A DNA stretch of 5,891 nucleotides from Clostridiales bacterium. GTDB lineage: Bacteria > Bacillota > Clostridia > Oscillospirales > QAMX01. The stretch spans positions 1 through 5,891 of the forward strand of contig QAMX01000156.1 in NCBI GenBank assembly GCA_003149835.1, given 5' to 3'. The translations under genes were made by a program, and so were the position numbers. Positions within the stretch are counted from its first letter, which is position 1. Every line of letters begins with the position of its first letter. Of this stretch, positions 1-5,854 are shown one piece after another. The notes under the pieces were generated by a model. It was not told the origin of the DNA. It worked only from the letters and a program-made list of their open reading frames with translations, and made no database searches.

Positions 1-234
1 GAGAAATACGAGGAGCGGGAGGCGGCCGCAAAAAACCGGGATAACCGGGATACCGGCTTGGGCAAACAGCTCTCCGGCATTGTCGGAACGATCCGCGGCT
101 TTGTATCCAAAAACGAAGACATCATCATCCTCGCGGTCATTCTGCTGCTGCTGTGTGACTGTGACGATGACCTCGAGCTTTTAATTGCGGCAGCGATTTT
201 GCTGTATCCGAAGTTTCTGGAAATGCTTCATTGA
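1..234 (+). CDS. Small hydrophobic-tailed protein of unknown function (3' end only)
   Basis: An open frame enters from the left edge in frame 1 and stops at TGA 232-234, giving the last 77 residues; the start lies outside the window. The visible part begins with a strongly charged stretch (EKYEEREAAAKNRDNRD), then a Gly/Lys linker (about residues 19-40), then two short hydrophobic runs (about 41-51, IIILAVILLLL, and 59-71, ELLIAAAILLYPK) separated by an acidic CDCDDDLE patch. This could be a re-entrant membrane hairpin or an amphipathic membrane-associated tail. I do not recognise a named family; small proteins of this shape are familiar in clostridial genomes, but no function can be assigned. 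A 9-bp in-frame tandem repeat gives NRD-NRD at residues 12-17. The gene converges on the leftward gene below and overlaps its end by 7 bp. That it is coding is inferred from the open frame and membrane-like composition. Confidence 0.6.
   Translation, partial: EKYEEREAAAKNRDNRDTGLGKQLSGIVGTIRGFVSKNEDIIILAVILLLLCDCDDDLELLIAAAILLYPKFLEMLH
35..52 (+). repeat. Two tandem copies of a 9-bp unit inside the partial gene
   Basis: ACCGGGATA occurs twice back to back (35-43, 44-52), followed by a partial third CCGG. The unit length is a multiple of three, so it adds NRD twice without changing frame. It looks like a small slippage duplication in the charged N-terminal part of the encoded protein. Confidence 0.6.
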
Positions 235-980
235 GGCGATGCGCCGTCCGGCAGCAGAAACAGCGACGCATCCAAAGGCTCAAACGTCTGAGAAACGACG
301 TACATATCCAAAATAAGCTCTTCCTGACAGTAGGCCTCGTTTTTCACAACGAGGCCGCTGTCAATAGAGACGTAACTGCGCTCATGCAAACCGCGCTTTG
401 TCGTGTACTCTATACAGATCGTCCATTGGTCGTCGAGCAGGACGAAGTCCGCCCGGGAAATCCGCGAGGGATCCAGCGCGGCCAGGGAAGCCGTCGCAGG
501 CATCTTGGCGATATAATGCCCGTCAAGCAGACCGAGCGCATAGCGCTGATAAACCGTCTCGCCTGTCGGCCAGCAAAAAACGGAGTCGCCGCTGATGAGA
601 TATTCGGCGGCTTGCAGGGGGTCCTGTACGGAGATCCGCGTCATTCCGCCGCTGTGGAAAAACGATATGGCCGTGTCAGATCGCGCGCCTTCGGAAAGCA
701 CGGACGAGGTGAGCGTCAGGCTGTATGAATCGGGAGTCTTTAACGTGCGAAGCACATCGCCGACGGTTTCCGGCGTAAGGTCGAAAACGAGGTAGTCGTC
801 GGGATGATTCAGCAGCGCCAATGTCGGATGAACGTCGGGCTCGGTGTAGGACGGATCAGGGACGACGATCGTCGGCCGTTCATTGGATCGGAGCGACGAG
901 AGCCAAAAAACAAAAACAAGCGCTGCGATAACGAAGACGGTCGTGCCGATGACCAGGTAAGTTGTTTTCTTCGGCTGCAA
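228..980 (-). CDS. Membrane-anchored extracytoplasmic protein, LolA/RseB-like outer domain (tentative)
   Basis: The frame is open from GTG 1061, but the start chosen is TTG 978-980, giving 250 residues. It sits 6-7 nt behind the strong Shine-Dalgarno GGAAAGGGGAG, and it makes the protein begin MQPKKTTY directly before one membrane segment (about residues 8-29). That is a classic signal anchor with Lys-Lys on the cytoplasmic side. The GTG start has no clear ribosome site and would put a 27-residue basic extension first. A Pro-rich linker follows (35-55), then a domain of about 180 residues (65-245) rich in alternating beta-type segments. Its order (SYSLTLTSS, GMTRISVQ, EYLISGDSVFCW, SYVSIDSGLVVKNE, then a closing DASLFLLPDG) is reminiscent of the LolA/LppX/RseB-like beta fold seen in sporulation- and envelope-associated proteins. 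This is pattern resemblance only. It is probably the last gene of the wall polymer operon. No catalytic motif is seen. The gene is almost certainly real; its function is unknown. Confidence 0.75.
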   Translation of the reverse strand: MQPKKTTYLVIGTTVFVIAALVFVFWLSSLRSNERPTIVVPDPSYTEPDVHPTLALLNHPDDYLVFDLTPETVGDVLRTLKTPDSYSLTLTSSVLSEGARSDTAISFFHSGGMTRISVQDPLQAAEYLISGDSVFCWPTGETVYQRYALGLLDGHYIAKMPATASLAALDPSRISRADFVLLDDQWTICIEYTTKRGLHERSYVSIDSGLVVKNEAYCQEELILDMYVVSQTFEPLDASLFLLPDGASPQ

Positions 981-997
981 GCGGATTCTCCCCTTTC
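978..997 (-). promoter_or_regulatory. Ribosome binding site deciding a TTG start
   Basis: Read on the minus strand, GGAAAGGGGAG is followed by about 7 nt and then TTG (978-980). It is the only good ribosome site near the start of the last gene, and it favours TTG over the GTG at 1059-1061 that overlaps the wecB stop. Confidence 0.65.
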
Positions 998-1020
998 CGC
1001 AGCGCACGGGCGAGCGCTTG

Positions 1021-1044
1021 GAAAATTTCCGGCTCTGCGCCGGA
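1021..1044 (-). terminator. Intercistronic hairpin with short T-run (weak terminator or attenuator)
   Basis: On the minus strand TCCGGC, a 5-nt loop and GCCGGA form a perfect 6-bp stem (1028-1044), followed by AATTTTC. It lies just after the wecB stop and before the TTG start of the next gene, in what would be a 77-bp intergenic gap. The T-run is short, so it may cause partial termination, stabilise the mRNA end, or do nothing. Confidence 0.35.
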
Positions 1045-1057
1045 TCGGGACAAAGCG

Positions 1058-2245
1058 TCACGCCTGATACGGCGCGATGCCTTTGGGTGCAAAAGTATCC
1101 GGCGCGTCTCCGTAGCCAAAATGGTGCAGAATGGCCTGCGCAATCCGGCGCGAGGCGAAACCGTCGCCGTATGGGTTGACGGCGCGCGACATTTTTTCGT
1201 AGGCTGCGGCATCGGTCAGAAGCTGCGTCGCGGCGTTGATAATCCTGTTTTCGTCCGAACCGATCAGGGAAACGGTTCCCGCGTCGACCGCTTCCGGCCG
1301 TTCCGTCTCGGCTCGGAGGACAAGCACCGGCTTGCCAAGCGACGGCGCCTCCTCCTGCAAGCCGCCGGAATCGGTCAGCACGAGATAGCTCTTGCGGATG
1401 AGGTTAATACTGTCGTCGACGAGCAGCGGCTCGCAGAGATGAACGCGCGCCGTGCCGCCGAGAATCGCCGTGGCCGTTTCACGAACCACCGGACTCAGAT
1501 GCATGGGGTAGACGACCTCGATATCGTCAAATTGCTCGACGAGCGATTTGACGGCGCGCATGATACTGACAAGCGGCGCGCCGTAATTTTCGCGCCGATG
1601 CGCCGTCATGAAGATAATCTTCCTGCCGTCGAGGGCGGGATCGTTCAAAAACGGCATGCGGAACACATAATTTTTTTGCGCCAGCATATGCACGGTATCG
1701 ATCGCGGTGTTGCCGGTGATGTAGATTTGGCCGCCGCAGTGCTCGCGCCGCAGATTTTCGGCGCTGGCCGGCGTGGGGCAGAAGTGCATGTCGGCAATCG
1801 GCGAGATCAGCCGCCGGTTCATCTCTTCGGGGAAGGGGGAATACTTGTCATAGGTACGGAGTCCCGCCTCGACGTGCGCGACGGGGATTTTGGCGTAATA
1901 GGCGGACAGTGCGCCGGTAAACGCCGACGAGGTGTCGCCGTGAACCAACACGAGATCCGGCTTGGCCTCGGAAAGAACCTTTTCCAAACCTTCGAGAGCC
2001 CGCACGGCGATTGAGGTCAGCGTCTGTCCCCGGCGCATGATATTGAGGTCGTAATCCGGCGCGATATGAAAAAGCGAAAGAACCGGATCAAGCAGTTCGC
2101 GGTGCTGCGCAGTGACCGTGACGACGCTTTCAATCCGGGGATTTTGGTTGAGCTCTAAAATCAGGGGCGCCATCTTTGTCGCCTCGGGGCGCGTACCGAA
2201 AATGCTCATGACCTTGATACGGTCGGTATTCGGGCGTTTATCCAT
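1058..2245 (-). CDS. wecB: UDP-N-acetylglucosamine 2-epimerase, non-hydrolysing (MnaA/WecB)
   Basis: This cytoplasmic enzyme interconverts UDP-GlcNAc and UDP-ManNAc through 2-acetamidoglucal and UDP, and supplies ManNAc for wall teichoic acid linkage units or capsules. Family motifs are in order: FGTRPEATKMAPL near residues 16-28, HGDTSSAF with the catalytic Asp near 104, HVEAGLRT with Glu near 126, SPFPEEMNR with Glu near 140, TAHRRENYG with His near 216, and the UDP-binding LTDSGGLQEEAPSLG (290-304) followed by TERPEA. These match E. coli WecB Asp95, Glu117, Glu131 and His213. At 395 residues it is slightly longer than usual because of a short C-terminal tail. The frame opens at GTG 2246-2248 and the next codon is ATG 2243-2245. 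The ATG is preferred, with AAGGA at 2256-2260 as the ribosome site, though the GTG is also in range. It lies 41 bp after tagO, whose product makes the lipid-PP-GlcNAc acceptor, so the two probably act in one pathway. No key residue is missing. Confidence 0.96.
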   Translation of the reverse strand: MDKRPNTDRIKVMSIFGTRPEATKMAPLILELNQNPRIESVVTVTAQHRELLDPVLSLFHIAPDYDLNIMRRGQTLTSIAVRALEGLEKVLSEAKPDLVLVHGDTSSAFTGALSAYYAKIPVAHVEAGLRTYDKYSPFPEEMNRRLISPIADMHFCPTPASAENLRREHCGGQIYITGNTAIDTVHMLAQKNYVFRMPFLNDPALDGRKIIFMTAHRRENYGAPLVSIMRAVKSLVEQFDDIEVVYPMHLSPVVRETATAILGGTARVHLCEPLLVDDSINLIRKSYLVLTDSGGLQEEAPSLGKPVLVLRAETERPEAVDAGTVSLIGSDENRIINAATQLLTDAAAYEKMSRAVNPYGDGFASRRIAQAILHHFGYGDAPDTFAPKGIAPYQA

Positions 2246-2286
2246 CACACAGTTTTCCTTATTTTTCGATCGGTTTGGACGCGAGT

Positions 2287-3408
2287 TTATTCGGCGTCGT
2301 CTTTTAAATCGGCGGGTTTATCCGGGTTTTCAGCAGACATCGCCTGCTGCTCTTTGAAATGGCGCTCATGCGAGAGATAAAGCTTGACGGCGACGGCCAG
2401 GACGATGAGAATCACGAGCGCCATAATCATCATCTTGATCAGGTTGCTGTTGGTCAACAGGATGGCGGAGAGCCCTAAAATCGCACTGACGGCGTATAAA
2501 ATTGCCACAGCCTGCTTCTGAGACATCCCCATATCGATCAGCTTGTGGTGAATATGGCCGCGGTCGGCTTCCCATGGCTTTTTGCCGTGGATCAAACGGC
2601 GGATAATCGCGATCGCGGTGTCAAAAATCGGCAGGCCGAGCACTAAGAAGGGAAGGCCGAAATTGACGAGCGTAAACCACTTAAAATTACCGGAAACCGA
2701 TACGGTCGCAAGGATAAAGCCCAAAAACAGCGCGCCTGAGTCGCCCATAAAGATTTTGGCGGGATTAAAGTTGTAAGGCAGAAACCCGATACAGGCGCCG
2801 GCGAGCGCGGCGATCAAAAGCGCCGTAGCCGCGTCGCCGAGCTGGACGACGATCAAAAAGATCGAGAAGGAAGCGATGGTCGAAACGCCGCAGGCCAGCC
2901 CGTCCAATCCGTCGATAAAATTGACGGCGTTGGAAAGCCCGACAATCCAGAGTACGGTCAGCGGCGCGGAGAGATAGGAAAGCCAGATCTTTCCGCCCTC
3001 GGCAAAATTGAAAAAGTTGGAAATAAATTCGATCCTTAGGCCGCAGGCGACCGGAATAATCGCCGCGACGATCTGGACAACAAATTTCAGCTTCGCATCA
3101 AGGACAAAGCGGTCGTCCAGAGCGCCGAGCAGCACAATGACGGAAGCGCCGATCAGAATGCCTGCCAGTTGAAGCGACAGATCTGCGAAAATCAACACAG
3201 AAATGAGAAAACCAAGGTAAATTGCGATGCCGCCCAAGAGCGGGATCGGTTTTTTATGCACACGGCGCGCGTCCTTTGGAACGTCGATCGCGCCGACCCG
3301 GCAGGCAAATTTTTTGACAAGCGGCGTCGCGGCCAGCGCTATGGCCGCGGCGCAGAGAAAGGCAAACAGGGAGCGGAGCAATTCGCCGCTGCTGATGTTG
3401 GTAAACAT
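2287..3408 (-). CDS. tagO: Undecaprenyl-phosphate GlcNAc-1-phosphate transferase (TagO/WecA family)
   Basis: This polytopic membrane enzyme transfers GlcNAc-1-phosphate from UDP-GlcNAc to undecaprenyl phosphate, the committed step for wall teichoic acid and related glycopolymers. The 373 residues contain about ten to eleven hydrophobic segments. MraY/WecA superfamily motifs appear in order: DVPKDARRVHKKPIPLLGG (42-60), the Mg-binding Asp-Asp in LGALDDR (98-99), NAVNFIDGLDGLA (160-172), NPAKIFMGDSG (215-225), and the cytoplasmic HIHH motif (285-288) within DRGHIHHKL. The HIHH motif separates the WecA/TagO group from MraY, which acts on UDP-MurNAc-pentapeptide. The last 25 or so residues form a charged, probably disordered tail after the final membrane segment. 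The ATG start is firm, with AGGAGG at 3415-3420 and a 6-nt spacer. It lies 26 bp after trpS and 41 bp before wecB. The exact end product (teichoic acid or another polymer) cannot be read from this window because no glycosyltransferase such as TagA is present. Confidence 0.95.
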   Translation of the reverse strand: MFTNISSGELLRSLFAFLCAAAIALAATPLVKKFACRVGAIDVPKDARRVHKKPIPLLGGIAIYLGFLISVLIFADLSLQLAGILIGASVIVLLGALDDRFVLDAKLKFVVQIVAAIIPVACGLRIEFISNFFNFAEGGKIWLSYLSAPLTVLWIVGLSNAVNFIDGLDGLACGVSTIASFSIFLIVVQLGDAATALLIAALAGACIGFLPYNFNPAKIFMGDSGALFLGFILATVSVSGNFKWFTLVNFGLPFLVLGLPIFDTAIAIIRRLIHGKKPWEADRGHIHHKLIDMGMSQKQAVAILYAVSAILGLSAILLTNSNLIKMMIMALVILIVLAVAVKLYLSHERHFKEQQAMSAENPDKPADLKDDAE

Positions 3409-3434
3409 GGTGATCCTCCTTGCGTCAGCGCGGC

Positions 3435-4454
3435 TTAATACAGGGGACGGGGCTTTTTGACAAAACCCACTTTTTTATAGACCTTGTCGAGCATCCGCGA
3501 GGCGGACCGCGCCGCTTTGAGCGCGCCGGCCGTATAAATCTCTTCGAGGTAGGTCTTGTCCTTCATCAGAGCGTCGGCCTGCTCGCGGATGGGGCGCAGC
3601 TTGTCGCAGACCAGCTCGCCGACGGCCGACTTAAAGTCGCCGTAACCTTTTCCGTCGAATTCCCGGGCGATCTCATCAAAACTCCGGCCGCTCAAAGAAG
3701 CGTAGATCGACATCAGGTTGGAGATCCCTTTCTTATTGACCGGATCGTAGCGCACCGCGGTGTCGCTGTCGGTAACGGCACGGCGGAACTTGCGCATGAT
3801 TGCGTCGTCACGGTCTTTGAGGAGGATACAGCCCGTATCGTCGTCGGATTTCGACATTTTTTTGTCCGGCTCGGAGAGACTCATGATCCGCGCGCCGACC
3901 TTTGGGAGGACGGGTTCGGGGAGCTTAAAGACGTTTCCGTAGAGATTGTTAAAGCGCGTTGCGATGTCGCGGCAGATTTCAACGTGCTGCTTCTGATCCT
4001 CGCCGACGGGGACGATATCGGTGTCGTACAAGAGAATGTCGGCGGCCATCAGGACAGGATAGGTGAACAGGCCGGCGTTGATGTTGTCGGCATGTTTGGC
4101 GGACTTATCCTTGAACTGGGTCATGCGGGAAAGCTCGCCGAACATCGTATAACAGCCGAGAACCCATGCGAGCTCAGCGTGCGCCGCGACATGACTTTGG
4201 ATAAACAGCGTACATTTTTCCGGGTCCAGCCCTGCCGCGATATAGTAGGCGAGCTGCTCCAAGGCGTTGCGGCGAAGCTCCGCGGGGTCGAGACGGATCG
4301 TAATCGAGTGCATATCGACGACGCAGAAAATCGATTCATACTGCTCCGTCAAATTTTTCCAGTTTTTGATGGCGCCGAGATAGGAGCCGAGCGTCAGCGC
4401 GCCGGTCGGTTTAATGCCGCTGAATTGAATCAGCCGTTTTTCTGTTGTTTCCAT
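3435..4454 (-). CDS. trpS: Tryptophanyl-tRNA synthetase
   Basis: This cytoplasmic class I aminoacyl-tRNA synthetase charges tRNA-Trp with tryptophan using ATP. At 339 residues it matches the usual bacterial length. The N-terminal nucleotide-binding fold carries the HIGH-equivalent SGIKPTGALTLGSYLGA (12-28). The substrate-binding region has VVDMHSIT (45-52) and MAADILLYDTDIVPVGEDQKQHVE (136-159), where GEDQ is typical of TrpRS. The KMSKS loop is intact at 199-203 (DKKMSKSDDD). The residue ending the HIGH-equivalent is Ser where the well-studied Bacillus enzyme has Asn (TIGN), a mild variation. The ATG is backed by AGGAGG at 4463-4468 with 8 nt spacing, and this site overlaps the TAG stop of the upstream aminotransferase, which suggests coupled translation. 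No T-box leader lies directly before the gene, so any tryptophan-dependent control would have to act elsewhere. Confidence 0.97.
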   Translation of the reverse strand: METTEKRLIQFSGIKPTGALTLGSYLGAIKNWKNLTEQYESIFCVVDMHSITIRLDPAELRRNALEQLAYYIAAGLDPEKCTLFIQSHVAAHAELAWVLGCYTMFGELSRMTQFKDKSAKHADNINAGLFTYPVLMAADILLYDTDIVPVGEDQKQHVEICRDIATRFNNLYGNVFKLPEPVLPKVGARIMSLSEPDKKMSKSDDDTGCILLKDRDDAIMRKFRRAVTDSDTAVRYDPVNKKGISNLMSIYASLSGRSFDEIAREFDGKGYGDFKSAVGELVCDKLRPIREQADALMKDKTYLEEIYTAGALKAARSASRMLDKVYKKVGFVKKPRPLY

Positions 4455-4462
4455 CGCCTTGC

Positions 4463-4469
4463 CCTCCTA
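4463..4469 (-). promoter_or_regulatory. trpS ribosome binding site overlapping the upstream stop codon
   Basis: The minus strand reads AAATAGGAGGGC. The TAG stop of the aminotransferase (4467-4469) is part of the AGGAGG ribosome site for trpS (4463-4468), 8 nt before its ATG. Ribosomes finishing the first gene would cover this site, so expression of the two proteins is likely coupled. Confidence 0.7.
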
Positions 4470-5666
4470 TTTCCTGTCTGCCAGATATTCGCCGGCGACT
4501 TCTCCGAGAATCTTCATCCCCGTGTCGATCTGTTCGTCGGTGGGCAGGGAAAAGTTCAGCCGGAAGGACGGGGAAACTTCGCGCTCATCGGCGGCGAAGG
4601 ACGCTCCGGGCACCGCGGCGACGAGGCGCTTGGAGGCCATGCCGCAGAACGCCATGCTGTCGGAGCCCGCCGGCAGCGTACACCAGATAAAGAGCCCGCC
4701 GTCAGGACGACCGACCGCGACTTCGCGGGGGAAATAGCGCTCCGCGGCCGCGAGCATCGCGTCGCGCTTCCGTGAGTACAGCGCGCGGATGGTCTGGATA
4801 TGCGCGTCGAGGTCATAACGCCGCAGATATTCGGAGATGACCATCTGAAAGAACAGGTTGGTATGGACGTCGCTGACCTGTTTGGCGACGGTCAGCTTGG
4901 CGATGATTTGTTTGTCCGCGATGACAAAACCGACGCGGATGCCGGGGGCGATGACCTTGGAAAAGGAACCGACGAAGATCACCCGTCCGTCGTCGTCCAG
5001 ACTCTTGATCGTCGGCACATCCTCACCGGAATAGCGCAACTCAAAGTAAGGGCTGTCCTCGAGAATCAGAAAGTCGTATTGCTTGGCCAGTTCCAGCAGG
5101 CGGCGGCGCTTTTCAAGGCTCATCGTAACGCCGGAGGGATTCTGGAATGTAGGAATGACATAGAGAAGACGCACGCGGCCGTCCTGCCGCAGATAGGCTT
5201 CAAGCGCTTCCGTATCCATGCCGTCGTCGTCGACGGGAATGCCTTTGAGCTTTAAGCCGTAAGAACGGAACGCGTTCAGCGCGCCGACAAAGCTCGGCGC
5301 CTCGCAGACGACGGTATCGCCGTCGTTACAGAAAATCTTCGCCGTCATTTCAATGCCCTGCTGTCCGCCGGAGACGATCAGGAGATCGTCTCCGTCCGCG
5401 CCGGTGGCGTACTTGGCGCGCATACGTTCGGCGATCTGCGCGCGCAGCGGCGCGTAACCTTCGGAAATACCATATTGCAGAGCGGAGGCGTAGTGCTGCG
5501 TAAACAGCTCCGCGGCAATCCCGCTCATCTCCCGCGCCGGAAACGATTCGGCGCCCGGATTGCCCGCGGCAAAGGAAATCACATCGGGATTCTGCGTGAC
5601 TTTCAAAATTTCACGGATCGCTGAGGGCGCGAGCGAACCAATCCTATCGGCAAATTGATATGTCAT
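4467..5666 (-). CDS. PLP-dependent aminotransferase, class I/II (MocR-like / 2-aminoadipate type)
   Basis: This fold-type I pyridoxal phosphate enzyme moves an amino group between an amino acid and a 2-oxoacid. With the chosen start the protein has 399 residues, the normal size for a stand-alone enzyme with no MocR DNA-binding arm. Seen in order: ISFAAGNPGAESFP near the N-terminus; QYGISEGYAPLR (64-75); SGGQQGIE for cofactor phosphate binding (99-106); PTFQNPSG with the ring-contacting Asn at 176; LEDSPYFELRY with Asp 204 and Tyr 207; the Schiff-base Lys 237 in SFSKVIAPGIRVG; GGLFIW; and the carboxylate-binding Arg 369 in PSFRLNF. The pattern fits the subgroup annotated as 2-aminoadipate, aromatic or branched-chain aminotransferases, and substrate cannot be told from sequence. 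The frame opens at ATG 5687, but ATG 5664-5666 is preferred because GAGG (5675-5678) lies 8 nt ahead and the family start MTYQFADR follows; the upstream ATG has no ribosome site. It appears to be the first gene of the leftward operon. Confidence 0.93.
   Translation of the reverse strand: MTYQFADRIGSLAPSAIREILKVTQNPDVISFAAGNPGAESFPAREMSGIAAELFTQHYASALQYGISEGYAPLRAQIAERMRAKYATGADGDDLLIVSGGQQGIEMTAKIFCNDGDTVVCEAPSFVGALNAFRSYGLKLKGIPVDDDGMDTEALEAYLRQDGRVRLLYVIPTFQNPSGVTMSLEKRRRLLELAKQYDFLILEDSPYFELRYSGEDVPTIKSLDDDGRVIFVGSFSKVIAPGIRVGFVIADKQIIAKLTVAKQVSDVHTNLFFQMVISEYLRRYDLDAHIQTIRALYSRKRDAMLAAAERYFPREVAVGRPDGGLFIWCTLPAGSDSMAFCGMASKRLVAAVPGASFAADEREVSPSFRLNFSLPTDEQIDTGMKILGEVAGEYLADRK
5369..5394 (-). 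repeat. Perfect 11-bp inverted repeat with 4-nt loop inside the aminotransferase gene
   Basis: CGGAGACGATC (5369-5379), loop AGGA, then GATCGTCTCCG (5384-5394) is a perfect 11-bp stem. It falls on codons for the GDDLLIVSGG region, just before and across the cofactor-phosphate loop of the enzyme. The strength of the stem in RNA is clear; its role, if any, is unknown. Confidence 0.8.
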
Positions 5667-5803
5667 GTGTGATACCTCGTCCTTCATTCGTCATATTTGT
5701 CCCGCGCCGGTCGGTTTTTCCGCAGACGCCGGTCGCATGGGAGAGATAACGGTTTCCAGCAAAACGGCCGGAGTTCGCACGCCGTCGGGATTCCGCGTTT
5801 ATC
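5667..5803 (-). other. Untranslated leader of the operon (about 135 nt)
   Basis: This stretch lies between the inferred transcription start (near 5803) and the aminotransferase ATG. It contains a 5-bp stem ACGGC/GCCGT around a 12-nt loop (near 5762-5785) and a direct repeat of CGCCGGTCG. I find no T-box consensus (AGGGTGG-ACCGCGG type) and no riboswitch core I recognise. It is longer than a minimal leader, so it could carry post-transcriptional control, but nothing specific is supported. Confidence 0.35.
5705..5735. repeat. Direct repeat of CGCCGGTCG, 22 bp apart, in the leader
   Basis: Exact 9-bp copies lie at 5705-5713 and 5727-5735. The 22-bp start-to-start distance is close to two helical turns, as for paired binding sites of a regulator. 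The word is GC-rich, so chance is a real alternative. Confidence 0.5.
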
Positions 5804-5809
5804 TGTTAT

Positions 5810-5838
5810 ATTCTATCACAAAAAAACAAAAACCGCAA
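5810..5838 (-). promoter_or_regulatory. Candidate sigma-A promoter of the leftward operon
   Basis: On the minus strand TTGCGG (5833-5838) is followed by exactly 17 bp and then TAGAAT (5810-5815), which is 5 of 6 to TATAAT. The three bases before the -10 are TGA, giving an extended -10 (TG-n). The spacer is a T-rich tract. The -35 is weak (3 of 6), which the extended -10 may offset. Transcription would start near 5803. It is the best promoter-like match I can see upstream of the first gene. Confidence 0.55.
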
Positions 5839-5845
5839 GGCGTTT
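5821..5845 (-). terminator. Possible intrinsic terminator of an upstream leftward gene
   Basis: On the minus strand AAACGC, loop CTT, and GC-(G)-GTTT form a short stem of six pairs with one bulge (5830-5845). It runs straight into a long T-tract (TTGTTTTTT). This resembles a weak Rho-independent terminator for a gene beyond the right edge. It overlaps the -35 and spacer of the candidate promoter, so the same bases may be read either way. Confidence 0.3.
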
Positions 5846-5854
5846 GAGAGAGAA

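Noticed and set aside
235..256. GGCG-ATG-CGCC and GCCG-TC-CGGC small stems just after the rightward gene, as a terminator
   Set aside because: The stems are only four pairs, no T-run follows, and they lie inside the end of the opposing coding sequence.
962..2014. A 350-codon open frame on the plus strand opposite wecB
   Set aside because: It is antisense to a gene with complete catalytic motifs, and its product is Arg/Gly/Val-rich low-information sequence with no recognisable domain or ribosome site.
4743..4752. CGCGGCCGCG palindrome in the aminotransferase gene
   Set aside because: It is a 10-bp GC palindrome in GC-rich coding DNA with no loop or context; expected by chance.
3420..4775. 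A 451-codon open frame on the plus strand opposite trpS and the end of the aminotransferase gene
   Set aside because: It is the shadow of two strongly supported minus-strand genes, crosses their junction, has an Arg/Val/Gly/Asp-rich composition typical of antisense frames in GC-rich DNA, and shows no family motif.
5667..5687. Aminotransferase start at the upstream ATG 5687
   Set aside because: No ribosome site precedes it, and the extra seven residues coincide with the ribosome site for the better-placed ATG at 5666.
5667..5803. A T-box or tryptophan-sensing leader for the operon containing trpS
   Set aside because: The leader is too short for a typical T-box and has no AGGGTGG-ACCGCG antiterminator motif, no clear TGG specifier loop, and no terminator before the first gene.
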